From assembly GCF_003583765.1 (NCBI RefSeq), contig NZ_QXQA01000001.1:248001-312000 (forward strand): a stretch of 64,000 nt of DNA. Direction: 5' to 3'. The notes under the pieces are model-generated. The model saw only the letters and a list, made by a program, of their open reading frames with translations, ran no database searches and was not told the DNA's origin. Position numbers and translations under genes: made by a program. The stretch is from Paenibacillus nanensis (lineage in GTDB: Bacteria; Bacillota; Bacilli; Paenibacillales; Paenibacillaceae). Shown piece by piece: positions 7,938 to 16,552 of this stretch. Position 1 is the first letter of the stretch, and each line of letters starts with the position of its first letter.

Positions 7938-8745
7938 AGCGCGCAACCTGTATATCGTCCCTTACGTGCTCTGGATCGTGCTGTTCGTTGCGGCGCCGAT
8001 TCTGCTTATTGTGTATTATTCGTTTTTTGATGTCGAAGGTCAGTTTACTTTCGGCAACTATGAGAAGTTTTTTACGCCCGTTTATTTGAAAATGACGCTC
8101 AGCTCCTTCTGGTATGCGCTGCTCATTACCGTGTTTTCGCTGCTGGTGGCCTACCCGACGGCTTATCTGCTGACGAAAACAAAGCATAAAGGGCTTTGGC
8201 TGCTCTTGATCATATTGCCGAGCTGGATCAACCTGCTGCTGAAGGCGTATGCGTTCATCGGCTTGTTCGGCACATACGGCTTGGTTAATGCGGTGCTCGA
8301 GATGACCGGCATCGGCACGAAGCAAATTTTGTTCACGGACTTCAGCTTTGTGTTCGTGTCGGTGTATATTTTTATCCCGTTCATGATTTTGCCGATATTC
8401 AATGCCTTGGAGAAAATGAACCCGACGCTCATCGACGCCGCGCGCGACCTTGGCGCTTCCCCGTGGATGACGTTCCGCCGCGTTGTGTTCCCGCTTACGC
8501 TCGACGGCGTGAAGGCGGGCTGCATGGCTGTATTTATTCCGGCCTTGTCGCTGTTTATGATTACGCGGCTCATCGCGGGCAACCGGGTCATTACGCTCGG
8601 CACGGCGATCGAGCAGCACTTCCTGGTAACGCAGGACTGGGGCATGGGCGCGACGATTGCGGTGTTCCTGATCATTGCGATGGCGCTGATCATGCTGCTT
8701 ACCGGGAACCGAAAGCGAGGGTTGATCGACATTGTCAAAAGGTAA
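7900..8745 (+). CDS. potB: Spermidine/putrescine ABC transporter permease PotB
   Basis: The product is a 281-residue inner permease with six predicted membrane helices. The binding-protein-dependent transport (EAA) loop is visible as [21 protein letters not shown], which docks onto PotA. The start overlaps potA by 38 bp if the ATG at 7900 is used (GGAG 5 nt upstream). The ATG at 7927 is a plausible alternative that would shorten the overlap to 11 bp and start MDVRARN. Translation is probably coupled to potA. With PotC it should form the heterodimeric membrane channel for polyamines. Confidence 0.92.
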   Translation: MKKAAVKAAMDVRARNLYIVPYVLWIVLFVAAPILLIVYYSFFDVEGQFTFGNYEKFFTPVYLKMTLSSFWYALLITVFSLLVAYPTAYLLTKTKHKGLWLLLIILPSWINLLLKAYAFIGLFGTYGLVNAVLEMTGIGTKQILFTDFSFVFVSVYIFIPFMILPIFNALEKMNPTLIDAARDLGASPWMTFRRVVFPLTLDGVKAGCMAVFIPALSLFMITRLIAGNRVITLGTAIEQHFLVTQDWGMGATIAVFLIIAMALIMLLTGNRKRGLIDIVKR

Positions 8746-9538
8746 ATGGAAGCTGTCTAATCTTTATCTGATTGCCGTGTTCGTCATCCTGTACGCGCCG
8801 ATCTTCTATCTCATGTTCTACTCCTTCAACAGCGGAGGTTCGATGCGGAATTTCGAGGGCTTCACCTGGGAGTTTTACGGAGAAGTGTTCCAGGATACGC
8901 GGCTCCTGATCATCGTGCTGAACACCTTTGTGATCGCGCTGCTGTCCTCGGCGATTTCAACGATTATCGGGGTGCTCGGCGCGATCGCGATTCACTATAT
9001 TCGCAGCAACCGCCCGAAGGGCGCGCTGCTGACGCTGAACAACGTGCTGATCGTCAGCCCGGACGTCATTATCGGGGCGTCGTTCCTGATCCTGTTCACG
9101 ATTGCGGGCATCCAGCTTGGCTTCGTGTCCGTGCTGCTGTCGCATATCGCGTTCAGCATTCCGATCGTCGTCATTATGGTGCTGCCGAAGCTGCAGGAGA
9201 TGAGCGGCTCGCTCATCGACGCGGCGCGCGACCTTGGCGCCAGCTCCTGGCAGGTGCTGACGAAGGTCATTATGCCGTATATTAAACCGGGCATTTTTGC
9301 CGGATTTTTTATGGCGTTAACATATTCGCTCGACGACTTCGCGGTCACGTTCTTCGTAACGGGCAACGGCTTCTCGACGCTGTCGGTCGAGATCTACTCG
9401 CGGGCGCGCCAAGGCGTGTCGCTATCGATTAACGCGCTCTCTACGCTTATTTTCTTGTTCACGGTGCTGCTGGTGATCGGCTACTACTTCATTAACCGCC
9501 GCAACAGCCGTCCGGCCGGGAAGGAGGGACGCGCATGA
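8732..9538 (+). CDS. potC: Spermidine/putrescine ABC transporter permease PotC
   Basis: The second permease subunit has 268 residues and six predicted helices. Its EAA loop ([21 protein letters not shown]) is nearly identical to that of PotB. Translation seems to start at the TTG at 8732, inside the end of potB with a 14-bp overlap and AGGG about 11 nt upstream. PotC pairs with PotB and together they receive the polyamine from PotD. Confidence 0.92.
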   Translation: MSKGKWKLSNLYLIAVFVILYAPIFYLMFYSFNSGGSMRNFEGFTWEFYGEVFQDTRLLIIVLNTFVIALLSSAISTIIGVLGAIAIHYIRSNRPKGALLTLNNVLIVSPDVIIGASFLILFTIAGIQLGFVSVLLSHIAFSIPIVVIMVLPKLQEMSGSLIDAARDLGASSWQVLTKVIMPYIKPGIFAGFFMALTYSLDDFAVTFFVTGNGFSTLSVEIYSRARQGVSLSINALSTLIFLFTVLLVIGYYFINRRNSRPAGKEGRA

Positions 9539-10608
9539 GCCAGATTGTACGCATGTTCCTGATCGTGTTCGTCGCCGCTTTCGGCCTCATGTACGCCACC
9601 GCGTATTTGAACGAAAGCGAAGGATATTCCGGCGACAACACGCTAACCGTCTACAATTGGGGCGATTACATCGATCCCGAGCTGCTGGAACGCTTCGAGG
9701 AGGAAACGGGGATTAAGGTCATCTACCAGACGTTCGATTCGAACGAAGCGATGATGACGAAGATTAAGCAGGGCGGCACGACGTTCGACGTAGCGGTTCC
9801 ATCCGAATATGCCATCAGCAAAATGAAAGAGGATAACCTGCTGCTCCCGATCGATCACTCGAAGCTGCCGAATTTAAAGCATATTGATTCAAGGTTTATG
9901 AATCTGTCCTTCGATCCGGAGAACGCCTACTCCGTGCCGTATTTCTGGGGAACCGTCGGCATTGTGTTCCATCCCGATCTGGTCGGCGACCTGACGTTCG
10001 AGAGCTGGGACGATCTTTGGGATCCGAGCCTGCGCAATAACGTGTTCCTGCTGGACGGCGCTCGCGAAGTGATGGGCATGGGGTTGAACAGCCTTGGCTA
10101 TTCGCTCAACGATACGAACGAGGAGCATCTGCAGGAGGCACTCGCCAAGCTGTCGAAGCTGACGCCGAATGTGAAAGCGATCGTCGGCGACGAGATTAAG
10201 ATGCTCATCGCGAACGAAGAAGCGGCAGCCGGCCTCGTCTGGTCCGGGGACGCCTCGGAGATCATGTACGAGAACGAGGAGCTCGATTACGTGGTGCCGA
10301 AGGAAGGCTCGAACCTATGGTTCGATAACATGGTCATTCCGAAGAGCGCGCGTAACCTCGAAGGGGCGCATCAATTCATCAACTTTATGCTCGATCCGGA
10401 AGTGGCGGCCCAGAACGCGGAGTATGTCGGCTATTCCACGCCGAACAAGGAAGCGCTCGCGATGCTGCCGGAGGAGATTTCCGGCGATGAACGCTTCTAC
10501 CCGGACGAGGAGCTGACGGCGCGTCTGGAGGTATACGACAACCTCGGTCCGCGCATGCTGTCGCATTACAACGAGCTGTTCCTCGAGTTTAAAATGCATC
10601 GGAAATAG
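9535..10608 (+). CDS. potD: Spermidine/putrescine-binding protein PotD (membrane-anchored, no lipobox)
   Basis: The 357-residue product is the extracellular substrate-binding subunit. The family opening LTVYNWGDYIDPELLERFEE is clear, as are the substrate-cleft segments (VPSEYAISKM, YFWGTVGIVF, VWSGDASEIM). It overlaps potC by ATGA, with AAGGAGGG 8 nt upstream. The N-terminus is a single hydrophobic segment (MFLIVFVAAFGLMYATAYL) with no cysteine, so it cannot be lipid-modified like most Gram-positive binding proteins. It is probably held by an uncleaved signal anchor, or released. Ligand choice between putrescine and spermidine cannot be read from the sequence. Confidence 0.9.
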   Translation: MSQIVRMFLIVFVAAFGLMYATAYLNESEGYSGDNTLTVYNWGDYIDPELLERFEEETGIKVIYQTFDSNEAMMTKIKQGGTTFDVAVPSEYAISKMKEDNLLLPIDHSKLPNLKHIDSRFMNLSFDPENAYSVPYFWGTVGIVFHPDLVGDLTFESWDDLWDPSLRNNVFLLDGAREVMGMGLNSLGYSLNDTNEEHLQEALAKLSKLTPNVKAIVGDEIKMLIANEEAAAGLVWSGDASEIMYENEELDYVVPKEGSNLWFDNMVIPKSARNLEGAHQFINFMLDPEVAAQNAEYVGYSTPNKEALAMLPEEISGDERFYPDEELTARLEVYDNLGPRMLSHYNELFLEFKMHRK

Positions 10609-10634
10609 GGATTGAGCCGCACTGCAGTGGAGAT

Positions 10635-10679
10635 AAGAAGCATGATACAGCCTTATGAGGCCGGTCATGCTTCTTTTTT
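10635..10679 (+). terminator. Terminator of the pot operon
   Basis: AAGAAGCATGA and TCATGCTTCTT form an 11-bp stem followed by a run of T residues, 27 bp after the potD stop. Confidence 0.85.
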
Positions 10680-10715
10680 CGTGGAGCAATTACATCATTA
10701 AGGGCACAGGCGCGT

Positions 10716-10903
10716 AATTGCTGCGATTCTGCAACAATTTAACGCATTGCTAATTGCTGTATAATAAATTCCTGCAATTCTGCATTAATTTTCACCTGAC
10801 CGCTTCAATATCCGGACGTTTCGCTAATAATCATGTATTTTTGCAGCAATTTCCCTGAGATCCACCATTTAATATTCAAAATGCTGCATTTTCGCATCAT
10901 TTT
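10716..10903. repeat. Array E: four degenerate AT-rich hairpins at 51-bp steps (family III)
   Basis: In the 434-bp gap between potD and the YhbD-type gene, imperfect inverted repeats recur. Two related copies, 10716-10739 (AATTGCTGCGATTCTGCAAC type) and 10767-10790 (AATTCCTGCAATTCTGCATT type), start exactly 51 bp apart. Two weaker copies near 10830-10851 and 10878-10903 also end 51 bp apart, with 61 bp between the pairs. The stems are short and have mismatches. I read this as a decayed array of the same design as A to D, but it is much less regular. Confidence 0.5.
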
Positions 10904-10996
10904 TATAAAAACGTGTGCCATGTTAGAACAGCCTGCGAAAACTCGCAAAGCTATCTAGAGACTCGGAAGGTCTCCGCCCTCAGACCGATGAGACGC

Positions 10997-11014
10997 GTAA
11001 CAATGTTATGTTAC
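10997..11014. promoter_or_regulatory. Inverted repeat upstream of the YhbD-type regulator
   Basis: GTAACA, six bases, then TGTTAC, 28 bp before the start codon of a protein with a MerR-like helix-turn-helix. It could be the regulator's own operator; no clear promoter boxes flank it. Confidence 0.4.
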
Positions 11015-11042
11015 GATACTCTCGTGACTGGGAGGTGCAACG

Positions 11043-11666
11043 ATGGATTCGGATCTCATATCGAAAAAAGAGCTGCTCGATGTGACCGGCATTTCCTACG
11101 GACAGCTGTACCGATGGAAGCGCAAGCAGCTTATACCCGAAGCGTGGTTCATCCGCAAGTCCGCTTATACGGGACAGGAAACTTTTTTTCCAAGAGAGCT
11201 GATCCTATCCCGTATCGACAAAATATTAAACCTAAAGGATGATGTGTCCCTAGATGAGCTGGCGGAAAGGCTGTCGGGGCAAATGGCCGGACTTGAGCTC
11301 AGGAAAAGAGATTTTTTGAAGCTTGGCATCGTGTCCGCGGACTTGCTGAAGAGATGGGCAGCAAAGGATGACGATGAGCGGATTTATGCGTTTGAGGAGA
11401 TGCTGTTTTTCCAAACGGCTGAAGCCTTGCTTCGGGCTGGAACGCTGCAAATGGAGGAAGGGGGCGCGCTTTTGGCGATGCTGAACGAGCATTACGCCAA
11501 GTTCAAAGGGCAGCCTTGCGATCTTATCGTGTTCCGCCGAATGGGCGCCGCTTCGTTTGCGCTTGTCGAATCTGAAACGGAGCTTTATTTTGACGGCGGT
11601 ATAAAGGCTGCGGCCAGACTTGCGATGTCCGGACAGGTCGAGCAGTTAAAAGGGATGCTGGTGTAA
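11043..11666 (+). CDS. yhbD: YhbD family protein (MerR-like helix-turn-helix, DUF4004)
   Basis: The 207-residue protein opens with a MerR-like DNA-binding motif (LLDVTGISYGQLYRWKRKQLIPEAWF) and matches the DUF4004/YhbD family. It is the first gene of a group in the order yhbD, yhbE, yhbF, as in Bacillus subtilis where the latter two encode bactofilins. The ATG at 11043 follows GGGAGGTG by 5 nt, and the next gene starts 15 bp downstream, so they are co-transcribed. A role in controlling or assisting bactofilin synthesis is likely but inferred from context only. Confidence 0.8.
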   Translation: MDSDLISKKELLDVTGISYGQLYRWKRKQLIPEAWFIRKSAYTGQETFFPRELILSRIDKILNLKDDVSLDELAERLSGQMAGLELRKRDFLKLGIVSADLLKRWAAKDDDERIYAFEEMLFFQTAEALLRAGTLQMEEGGALLAMLNEHYAKFKGQPCDLIVFRRMGAASFALVESETELYFDGGIKAAARLAMSGQVEQLKGMLV

Positions 11667-11681
11667 AGGAGACTTTCATCT

Positions 11682-12398
11682 ATGATACAAACGGAGAAAA
11701 AAGAACGGCAGCCGTACGCGCTGCCCAAAATGAAAATGAACGGCATCGTTCAAGGCGCGGGAGGAGATTACGCGTCGGTTGAGGTGGATGGCGTCGGCCG
11801 TATTATCGGGGATGTAAGGGCAGCGTCGCATGCTCGAATGAACGGCGTTATTACGGTGGAAGGCAGCGTGAGCGCATTTGAGCTCGCCATGGACGGAAAG
11901 ATGAAGGTGGAAGGCGGATTGCGGGCAGGATCGGCGCGATTGGACGGCATGATGAAGGTCGGAGGACCGATCGTTGCGGATTCCTTCAAAATGAGCGGCA
12001 TGCTGACGGCGGAGGGAAACGTGGAGGCGGAGCAGCTTGACATCCGCGGCGTCGTTTCGCTGCGGGGGATGGTGAATGCCGGCTCCGTCGAGATCGGCTT
12101 ATCGCACCGAGCGAGCGAAGTGGAGGAGATCGGCGGGGAATCCGTAACCGTCAAACGGCTTAAGGGGAGCGGCTGGAGCTGGCTGTGGAAGTGGGCGGTT
12201 CCGCAGAGCGACCCTGTTCTGACGACGGCATTGATCGAAGGCGATATCGTGCTGCTGGAGCATACCCATGCGGACATCGTGCGCGGACGACGGGTGACGA
12301 TCGGGAAAGGCTGCCGAATCGGCCGCGTGGAATACCGAGAAGAACTGAACGTCCATCCTGGCGCTATCGTACGGAAGGAGGAGAAAACAGGTGGTTGA
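11682..12398 (+). CDS. yhbE: Bactofilin-like polymer-forming protein YhbE (BacE)
   Basis: The 238-residue product consists mainly of short beta-helix repeats with patterns such as VEGSVSAFELAMDGKMKVEG and VGGPIVADSFKMSGMLTAEG. Such repeats fold into the right-handed beta-helix of bactofilins, self-assembling cytoskeletal proteins. In B. subtilis the paralogous pair YhbE/YhbF is needed for flagellar assembly and swimming. The ATG at 11682 has AAAGGAG 10 nt upstream. The 3' end overlaps the next bactofilin gene by 8 bp. The C-terminal half carries the HADIVRGRRVTIGKGCRIG signature shared with its partner. Confidence 0.85.
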   Translation: MIQTEKKERQPYALPKMKMNGIVQGAGGDYASVEVDGVGRIIGDVRAASHARMNGVITVEGSVSAFELAMDGKMKVEGGLRAGSARLDGMMKVGGPIVADSFKMSGMLTAEGNVEAEQLDIRGVVSLRGMVNAGSVEIGLSHRASEVEEIGGESVTVKRLKGSGWSWLWKWAVPQSDPVLTTALIEGDIVLLEHTHADIVRGRRVTIGKGCRIGRVEYREELNVHPGAIVRKEEKTGG

Positions 12399-13059
12399 GG
12401 CGCTTCCAAATGTAAGGCTGGTAGGCGATTCAGAAACAATTGGCGGCAGATTCGGCCGGCTCCGGATTACGGGAGACGCGAAGTTTGCCGGCGACGTGAC
12501 TTGCGACCTGTTCGCGCTGACAGGGACGGCCCAGGTAAGCGGCGGCTTAGCGATGAAAAGCATGTCATTTACAGGCGACGTCAAAGTGGAAGGACCGCTC
12601 CATGGCGGCAATCTGAAAGGGACGGGCGAGCTTCTGCTGAAGAGCGGCTTCCGCGGAGAGGAGCTGCGTTTATTGGGTAGTCTTACCGCCTCGGAAGCCG
12701 TCGAAGCGGAACGCATCAGCCTACGAGGCGCGCTGCAATCTCCTGGACTGGTCAACGCGGATGAGTTGACGATCCGCATGCATGGACCGTCCCGCGCGAA
12801 AGAAATTGCGGGCGGCAGCCTAACCATCCGCAGGAGCAGAGGGATGGCGCTGAAGGATTTAATCCGCTCGAGCCACCGTTCCGAGCTCATGGCTGAACTG
12901 ATCGAGGGGGATGACCTCTATATCGAATATGTGCGCGCCGATGTGGTGCGGGGCAATAAGATCAGTCTCGGGCCGGGCTGCGTTATCGGGAGAGTGGAGT
13001 ACCGCCACACCATTCAGAAACACGCGAAGGCAAAAACAGGTACAGAGGTTCGAGTTTAA
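12391..13059 (+). CDS. yhbF: Bactofilin-like polymer-forming protein YhbF (BacF)
   Basis: The 222-residue product is a paralogue of the preceding gene, with the same beta-helix repeats (ITGDAKFAGDVTCDLFALTG) and the same C-terminal signature (RADVVRGNKISLGPGCVIG). Start is GTG at 12391, 9 nt after AAGGAGGAG, overlapping yhbE by 8 bp. Tandem bactofilins probably copolymerise near the membrane. The MFS transporter that follows 39 bp later may be in the same transcript. Confidence 0.85.
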   Translation: MVEALPNVRLVGDSETIGGRFGRLRITGDAKFAGDVTCDLFALTGTAQVSGGLAMKSMSFTGDVKVEGPLHGGNLKGTGELLLKSGFRGEELRLLGSLTASEAVEAERISLRGALQSPGLVNADELTIRMHGPSRAKEIAGGSLTIRRSRGMALKDLIRSSHRSELMAELIEGDDLYIEYVRADVVRGNKISLGPGCVIGRVEYRHTIQKHAKAKTGTEVRV

Positions 13060-13098
13060 CGAATGTATCGAATTTAAGGAAGAAAGGTTGCGTTAATT

Positions 13099-14637
13099 TT
13101 GACAGCAGTTAAACCAAAAAACAATATAGGCATCGTCGTGGCAGGACTTCTGCTCGCGATTCTGATGGCTTCGATGGACAATACCATCGTATCGACCGCC
13201 ATGGGCAATATCGTCGCCGAGCTCGGCGGCTTCGACAAGTTCGTCTGGGTAACATCCGCCTACATGGTGGCGGAGATGGCGGGGATGCCGATCTTCGGCA
13301 AGCTGTCCGACATGTACGGGCGGAAGCGGTTCTTCGTGTTTGGTCTAATCGTGTTTATGATCGGCTCGGCGTTATGCGGCACAGCCTCCAACATTACGGA
13401 GCTCGCTTTGTTCAGGGCGCTGCAAGGCATCGGAGCAGGCGCGATGGTTCCAACCTCGTTCACGATCATGTTCGACGCGGTGCCGGTTCAGCAGCGCGGC
13501 AAGCTCGGCGGATTGTTCGGCGCCGTATTCGGGATGTCCAGTATTTTCGGTCCGCTCCTTGGCGCTTATATTACCGACCATATCGCATGGGAGTGGGTTT
13601 TCTACATTAATCTGCCGCTGGGCGTTATCGCGCTCTGCATGATTGCATTCTTTTACAAAGAGTCCATGGAGCATTCCAAGCAGCCGATCGATTGGCTGGG
13701 CGCTGTTACCTTAATCGGCGCGGTCGTCTGTCTGATGTTCGGACTGGAGCTAGGCGGCAAGACCTTCGCATGGGATTCCGCTCAAATTATCGGTTTATTC
13801 GCCGGCAGCGCGGCGCTGCTAGCCATCTTCCTGTTCGTGGAGACAAAAGCGAAGGAGCCGATTATTACGTACGGGTTGTTCAAAAACCGTATTTACTCCA
13901 CCAGCATTCTGACTGCGTTTTTCAGCGGCGCAGCGTTTATCGTGGCGTCCGTCTACATCCCGATTTTTATTCAGGGCGTGCTCGGCGGGACGGCGACCAA
14001 CTCGGGTCTCGTGCTTCTGCCGATGATGGTAGGCTCCGTTGTGACGGCTACGATGGGCGGCTTCCTTATGACAAAGCTGCCTTACCGGAACATTATGATT
14101 CCGACGTTAGTGCTGCTCGTGGCGGGTACGGTTCTGGTCACAACGCTCGGAACGGAGTCAAGCCGGCTGGTCGTCACGATTTATATGGTTCTGATCGGCC
14201 TCGGCATCGGCGCCTCGTTCTCGGTTCTAAGCAATGCGGCCATTCACGGAATCAGCGCCCGTCAGCGCGGCACGGCAAGCTCCACGCTTAACTTTATCCG
14301 ATCGCTTGGCATGACGGTAGGGATTACCGTATTCGGCATTCTGCAGAGCAACAGCTTTACCGGTAAGCTGTCGGACGCGTTCGCCGCAAGCGGCATGCAA
14401 GGCGGGGGCGACGTTTCCTTCGGCGACCCGCGCGAGCTGCTGAAGCCTGAGACGCGCGCGAATTTCCCGGAGGAAGTGCTGAACGTGATTACCGAATCGC
14501 TGTCCTCTTCCATCACGTTTACGTTTGCGATGGCGGTCATTCCGGCGGCGCTGGCGCTTCTTGTCTCCTTCTTTATGGGGAGGAGCAAGCTTGACCCTTC
14601 CGCGGAGGAGCAAGTCGAAGGCGGGTTTGGCCACTAA
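13099..14637 (+). CDS. DHA2-family MFS multidrug transporter (EmrB/QacA type)
   Basis: The 512-residue protein has about 14 hydrophobic helices. Family motifs are ASMDNTIVSTAMGNIVAEL in helix 1, the loop motif GKLSDMYGRKRFF (motif A), and motif C-like GPLLGAYITDHIAWEWVFYIN in helix 5. DHA2 members expel cationic drugs and dyes with protons. Translation begins at TTG 13099, preceded by AAGGAAGAAAGG. It lies directly downstream of yhbF. The substrate cannot be predicted. Confidence 0.88.
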   Translation: MTAVKPKNNIGIVVAGLLLAILMASMDNTIVSTAMGNIVAELGGFDKFVWVTSAYMVAEMAGMPIFGKLSDMYGRKRFFVFGLIVFMIGSALCGTASNITELALFRALQGIGAGAMVPTSFTIMFDAVPVQQRGKLGGLFGAVFGMSSIFGPLLGAYITDHIAWEWVFYINLPLGVIALCMIAFFYKESMEHSKQPIDWLGAVTLIGAVVCLMFGLELGGKTFAWDSAQIIGLFAGSAALLAIFLFVETKAKEPIITYGLFKNRIYSTSILTAFFSGAAFIVASVYIPIFIQGVLGGTATNSGLVLLPMMVGSVVTATMGGFLMTKLPYRNIMIPTLVLLVAGTVLVTTLGTESSRLVVTIYMVLIGLGIGASFSVLSNAAIHGISARQRGTASSTLNFIRSLGMTVGITVFGILQSNSFTGKLSDAFAASGMQGGGDVSFGDPRELLKPETRANFPEEVLNVITESLSSSITFTFAMAVIPAALALLVSFFMGRSKLDPSAEEQVEGGFGH

Positions 14638-14659
14638 CCGGCATAGAATGGGGAGCAGA

Positions 14660-14700
14660 AGCCTGAACCGTGCTTAAATGGCGCGGTTTAGGCTTTTTTT
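14660..14700 (+). terminator. Terminator of the yhbDEF-MFS unit
   Basis: AGCCTGAACCG pairs with CGGTTTAGGCT (one G-T pair), followed by seven T residues. Confidence 0.85.
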
Positions 14701-14810
14701 GACGCATGGGGCGGCGAAGATGCCGTCTACCCGTCTTGACGGACGCCTGATTAACGTGTACGGTTTGGTTGCATAGCTTGCAAGGCATGAGCGGAGAGGA
14801 GTAAGGGAGC

Positions 14811-15473
14811 ATGTTAAAAGCGATCGTATTTGACTTTGACGGAACCATTCTGGATACGGAGACCCCATGGTATTACGCATTGCGGGAGGCGTACCAAGAG
14901 TACGGAGAAGAGCTGCCGCTGGAGCTGTATTCGCAGTGCGTGGGCACAAACAATCATACGTTTAACCCTTATGAATATTTGATGACGGAGAAAGGACTGC
15001 CCATCGATAAGGATGAATTCCGCGGCAAGGTTCAAGCGTATTACGCCGGGCTTATGAGCAAGCAGACGGTCCGGGAAGGCGTTCTCGAGCTATTGAGCCA
15101 GGCTAGGGAGGCGGGGCTTCGCATCGGTCTTGCTTCCAGCTCCTCGAGAATCTGGATCGACAAGCATTTGGACGAATTGGGCTTGAAGGAGCACTTCGAG
15201 GCCATTAAAACATCGGACGATGTAACGAATGTAAAGCCGGACCCGGAGCTATACCGAAAAGCGCTTGAAGAGCTCGGCGTGGCGCCGGAAGAAGCGGTTG
15301 CGGTCGAGGATTCGCCGAACGGCGCGCGAGCGGCTGCGGCTGCCGGCATGACTTGTATCGTCGTTCCGAATGAGCTGACGGGACTGCTTTCATTTGATCC
15401 AGGCGACGCCTATATTCGCGCAGCGTCGTTAACGCATATCGATTTTGATGCACTGGTAAAGGGAAAGCGGTAA
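14811..15473 (+). CDS. HAD-superfamily hydrolase, beta-phosphoglucomutase-like (YhcW type)
   Basis: The 220-residue phosphatase has the HAD motif I VFDFDGTILDTE at the N-terminus, motif II IGLASSSSR, and motif III/IV KPDPELYRKALEELG then VAVEDSPNGARAA. The cap is alpha-helical as in PGMB, PhnX and Gph relatives. Bacillus YhcW is the closest named relative I can suggest. The ATG at 14811 is preceded by GGAGAGGAGTAAGGGAG. Substrate is unknown; small phosphosugars are usual. Confidence 0.85.
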   Translation: MLKAIVFDFDGTILDTETPWYYALREAYQEYGEELPLELYSQCVGTNNHTFNPYEYLMTEKGLPIDKDEFRGKVQAYYAGLMSKQTVREGVLELLSQAREAGLRIGLASSSSRIWIDKHLDELGLKEHFEAIKTSDDVTNVKPDPELYRKALEELGVAPEEAVAVEDSPNGARAAAAAGMTCIVVPNELTGLLSFDPGDAYIRAASLTHIDFDALVKGKR

Positions 15474-15606
15474 GCCGGCCGAGCGGCGATAAGGGAACAA
15501 TCGGATATAAAAAGAGCAAGATCGCTTCTTTCGGTTTATGGAAATAAGTGTATACTTTCAGATAGATTGTTTTATGTCATCCATACGACACGGGAGAGTG
15601 AGCCAC

Positions 15607-16437
15607 TTGTCTTATTTATCCGTAAGCACATGGAGCCTTCACAGGCTGCTCGGTCCGCTGCGCTGGACCGTTTGGGACGAGAGCGCACGGGCGCGAAAGA
15701 CCGTCATTCAAGAACAGCCGGAGCTTCTCAATCTGCTGGATCTTCCGGAAGAAGCGGCAAAACGAGGGTTTAAAGCCGTGGAGATCTGCCATTTTCATTT
15801 CCCGAGCACGGACTCCGCTTATTTGGAGCAGTTGAAGAAAGCTTTTGTAAGCGCCGGCATTTCCTTCGATACGCTTTTGCTGGATTATGGCGATTTGAGC
15901 ACGGCGGATTCGGAGCGCGCGGAAGCCGATATGAGCTTTATGCGGGAATGGATCCGGGCCGCATCCATCGCGGGGGCCAAGCGGACTCGCATCGTTGCGG
16001 GAGAGGCGCAGCCTGGAGATGCAGAGGCCTTGGAACGGACGGCGGGCCGATTGCTGCAGCTGGCGGAGTTCGCCGAAACACTTAGCGTACAGATCATAAC
16101 GGAAAACTTTAAGGCGTTAACTTCCACCGGCGAGAGCTGTATGCGGCTCATGGATAAAGTGGGAGGCAAAGTCGGACTCATAACGGACTTCGGCAACTTT
16201 GGAGGGGAGCGCAAATATACCGAGCTGGCGATGACCATTCCGGTGAGCGTCGGGATCCACGCCAAATCGGAATGCGATGAGCAGGGGTATCCGGATGAAG
16301 CGGAGTTCCAGCGCTGCTTGGAAGCTGTCCGCCAGTCGGGATTCGACGGCTCCTTCGTCATTATATACGACGGCCCCGGCGATATGTGGGCGGGCATCGA
16401 CCGCGTCCGTCGTTTGGTGGAGCCGGTGCTGGCATAA
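15607..16437 (+). CDS. Sugar phosphate isomerase/epimerase (AP endonuclease 2-like TIM barrel)
   Basis: The protein of about 276 residues is a xylose isomerase-like TIM barrel of the IolE/hydroxypyruvate isomerase superfamily. Landmarks are LSVSTWSLHRLLG at the start, FKAVEICHFHFPS, IITENFKALTSTGESCMRLM, LITDFGNFG and the C-terminal FVIIYDGPGDMWAGIDRVR. Several metal-ligand positions (E, D, H, E) seem present. I use TTG at 15607 because GGGAGAGTGAG precedes it; an ATG at 15538 lacks a ribosome site and lies near a TATACT box. It stands alone after the HAD gene. The substrate is not predictable. Confidence 0.8.
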   Translation: MSYLSVSTWSLHRLLGPLRWTVWDESARARKTVIQEQPELLNLLDLPEEAAKRGFKAVEICHFHFPSTDSAYLEQLKKAFVSAGISFDTLLLDYGDLSTADSERAEADMSFMREWIRAASIAGAKRTRIVAGEAQPGDAEALERTAGRLLQLAEFAETLSVQIITENFKALTSTGESCMRLMDKVGGKVGLITDFGNFGGERKYTELAMTIPVSVGIHAKSECDEQGYPDEAEFQRCLEAVRQSGFDGSFVIIYDGPGDMWAGIDRVRRLVEPVLA

Positions 16438-16440
16438 AGG

Positions 16441-16478
16441 AAGCCTTGGGACGAAATACCGGTCCCGAGGCTTTTTTT
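16441..16478 (+). terminator. Terminator after the TIM-barrel gene
   Basis: AAGCCTTGGGAC and GTCCCGAGGCTT form a 12-bp stem with one G-T pair, followed by seven T residues. Confidence 0.85.
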
Positions 16479-16552
16479 GTGCTAAAGTCTATGAGTATTG
16501 CATGATTATGGTAAAATGTACTCATAGTTTAAGAGGGAGAGGGGAAATTCGG

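Noticed and set aside
16277..16552. Extended N-terminus of the NHL/FecR protein overlapping the upstream gene
   Set aside because: The extension is a shadow of the TIM-barrel gene and its terminator; the signal peptide begins at TTG 16553 with a ribosome site.
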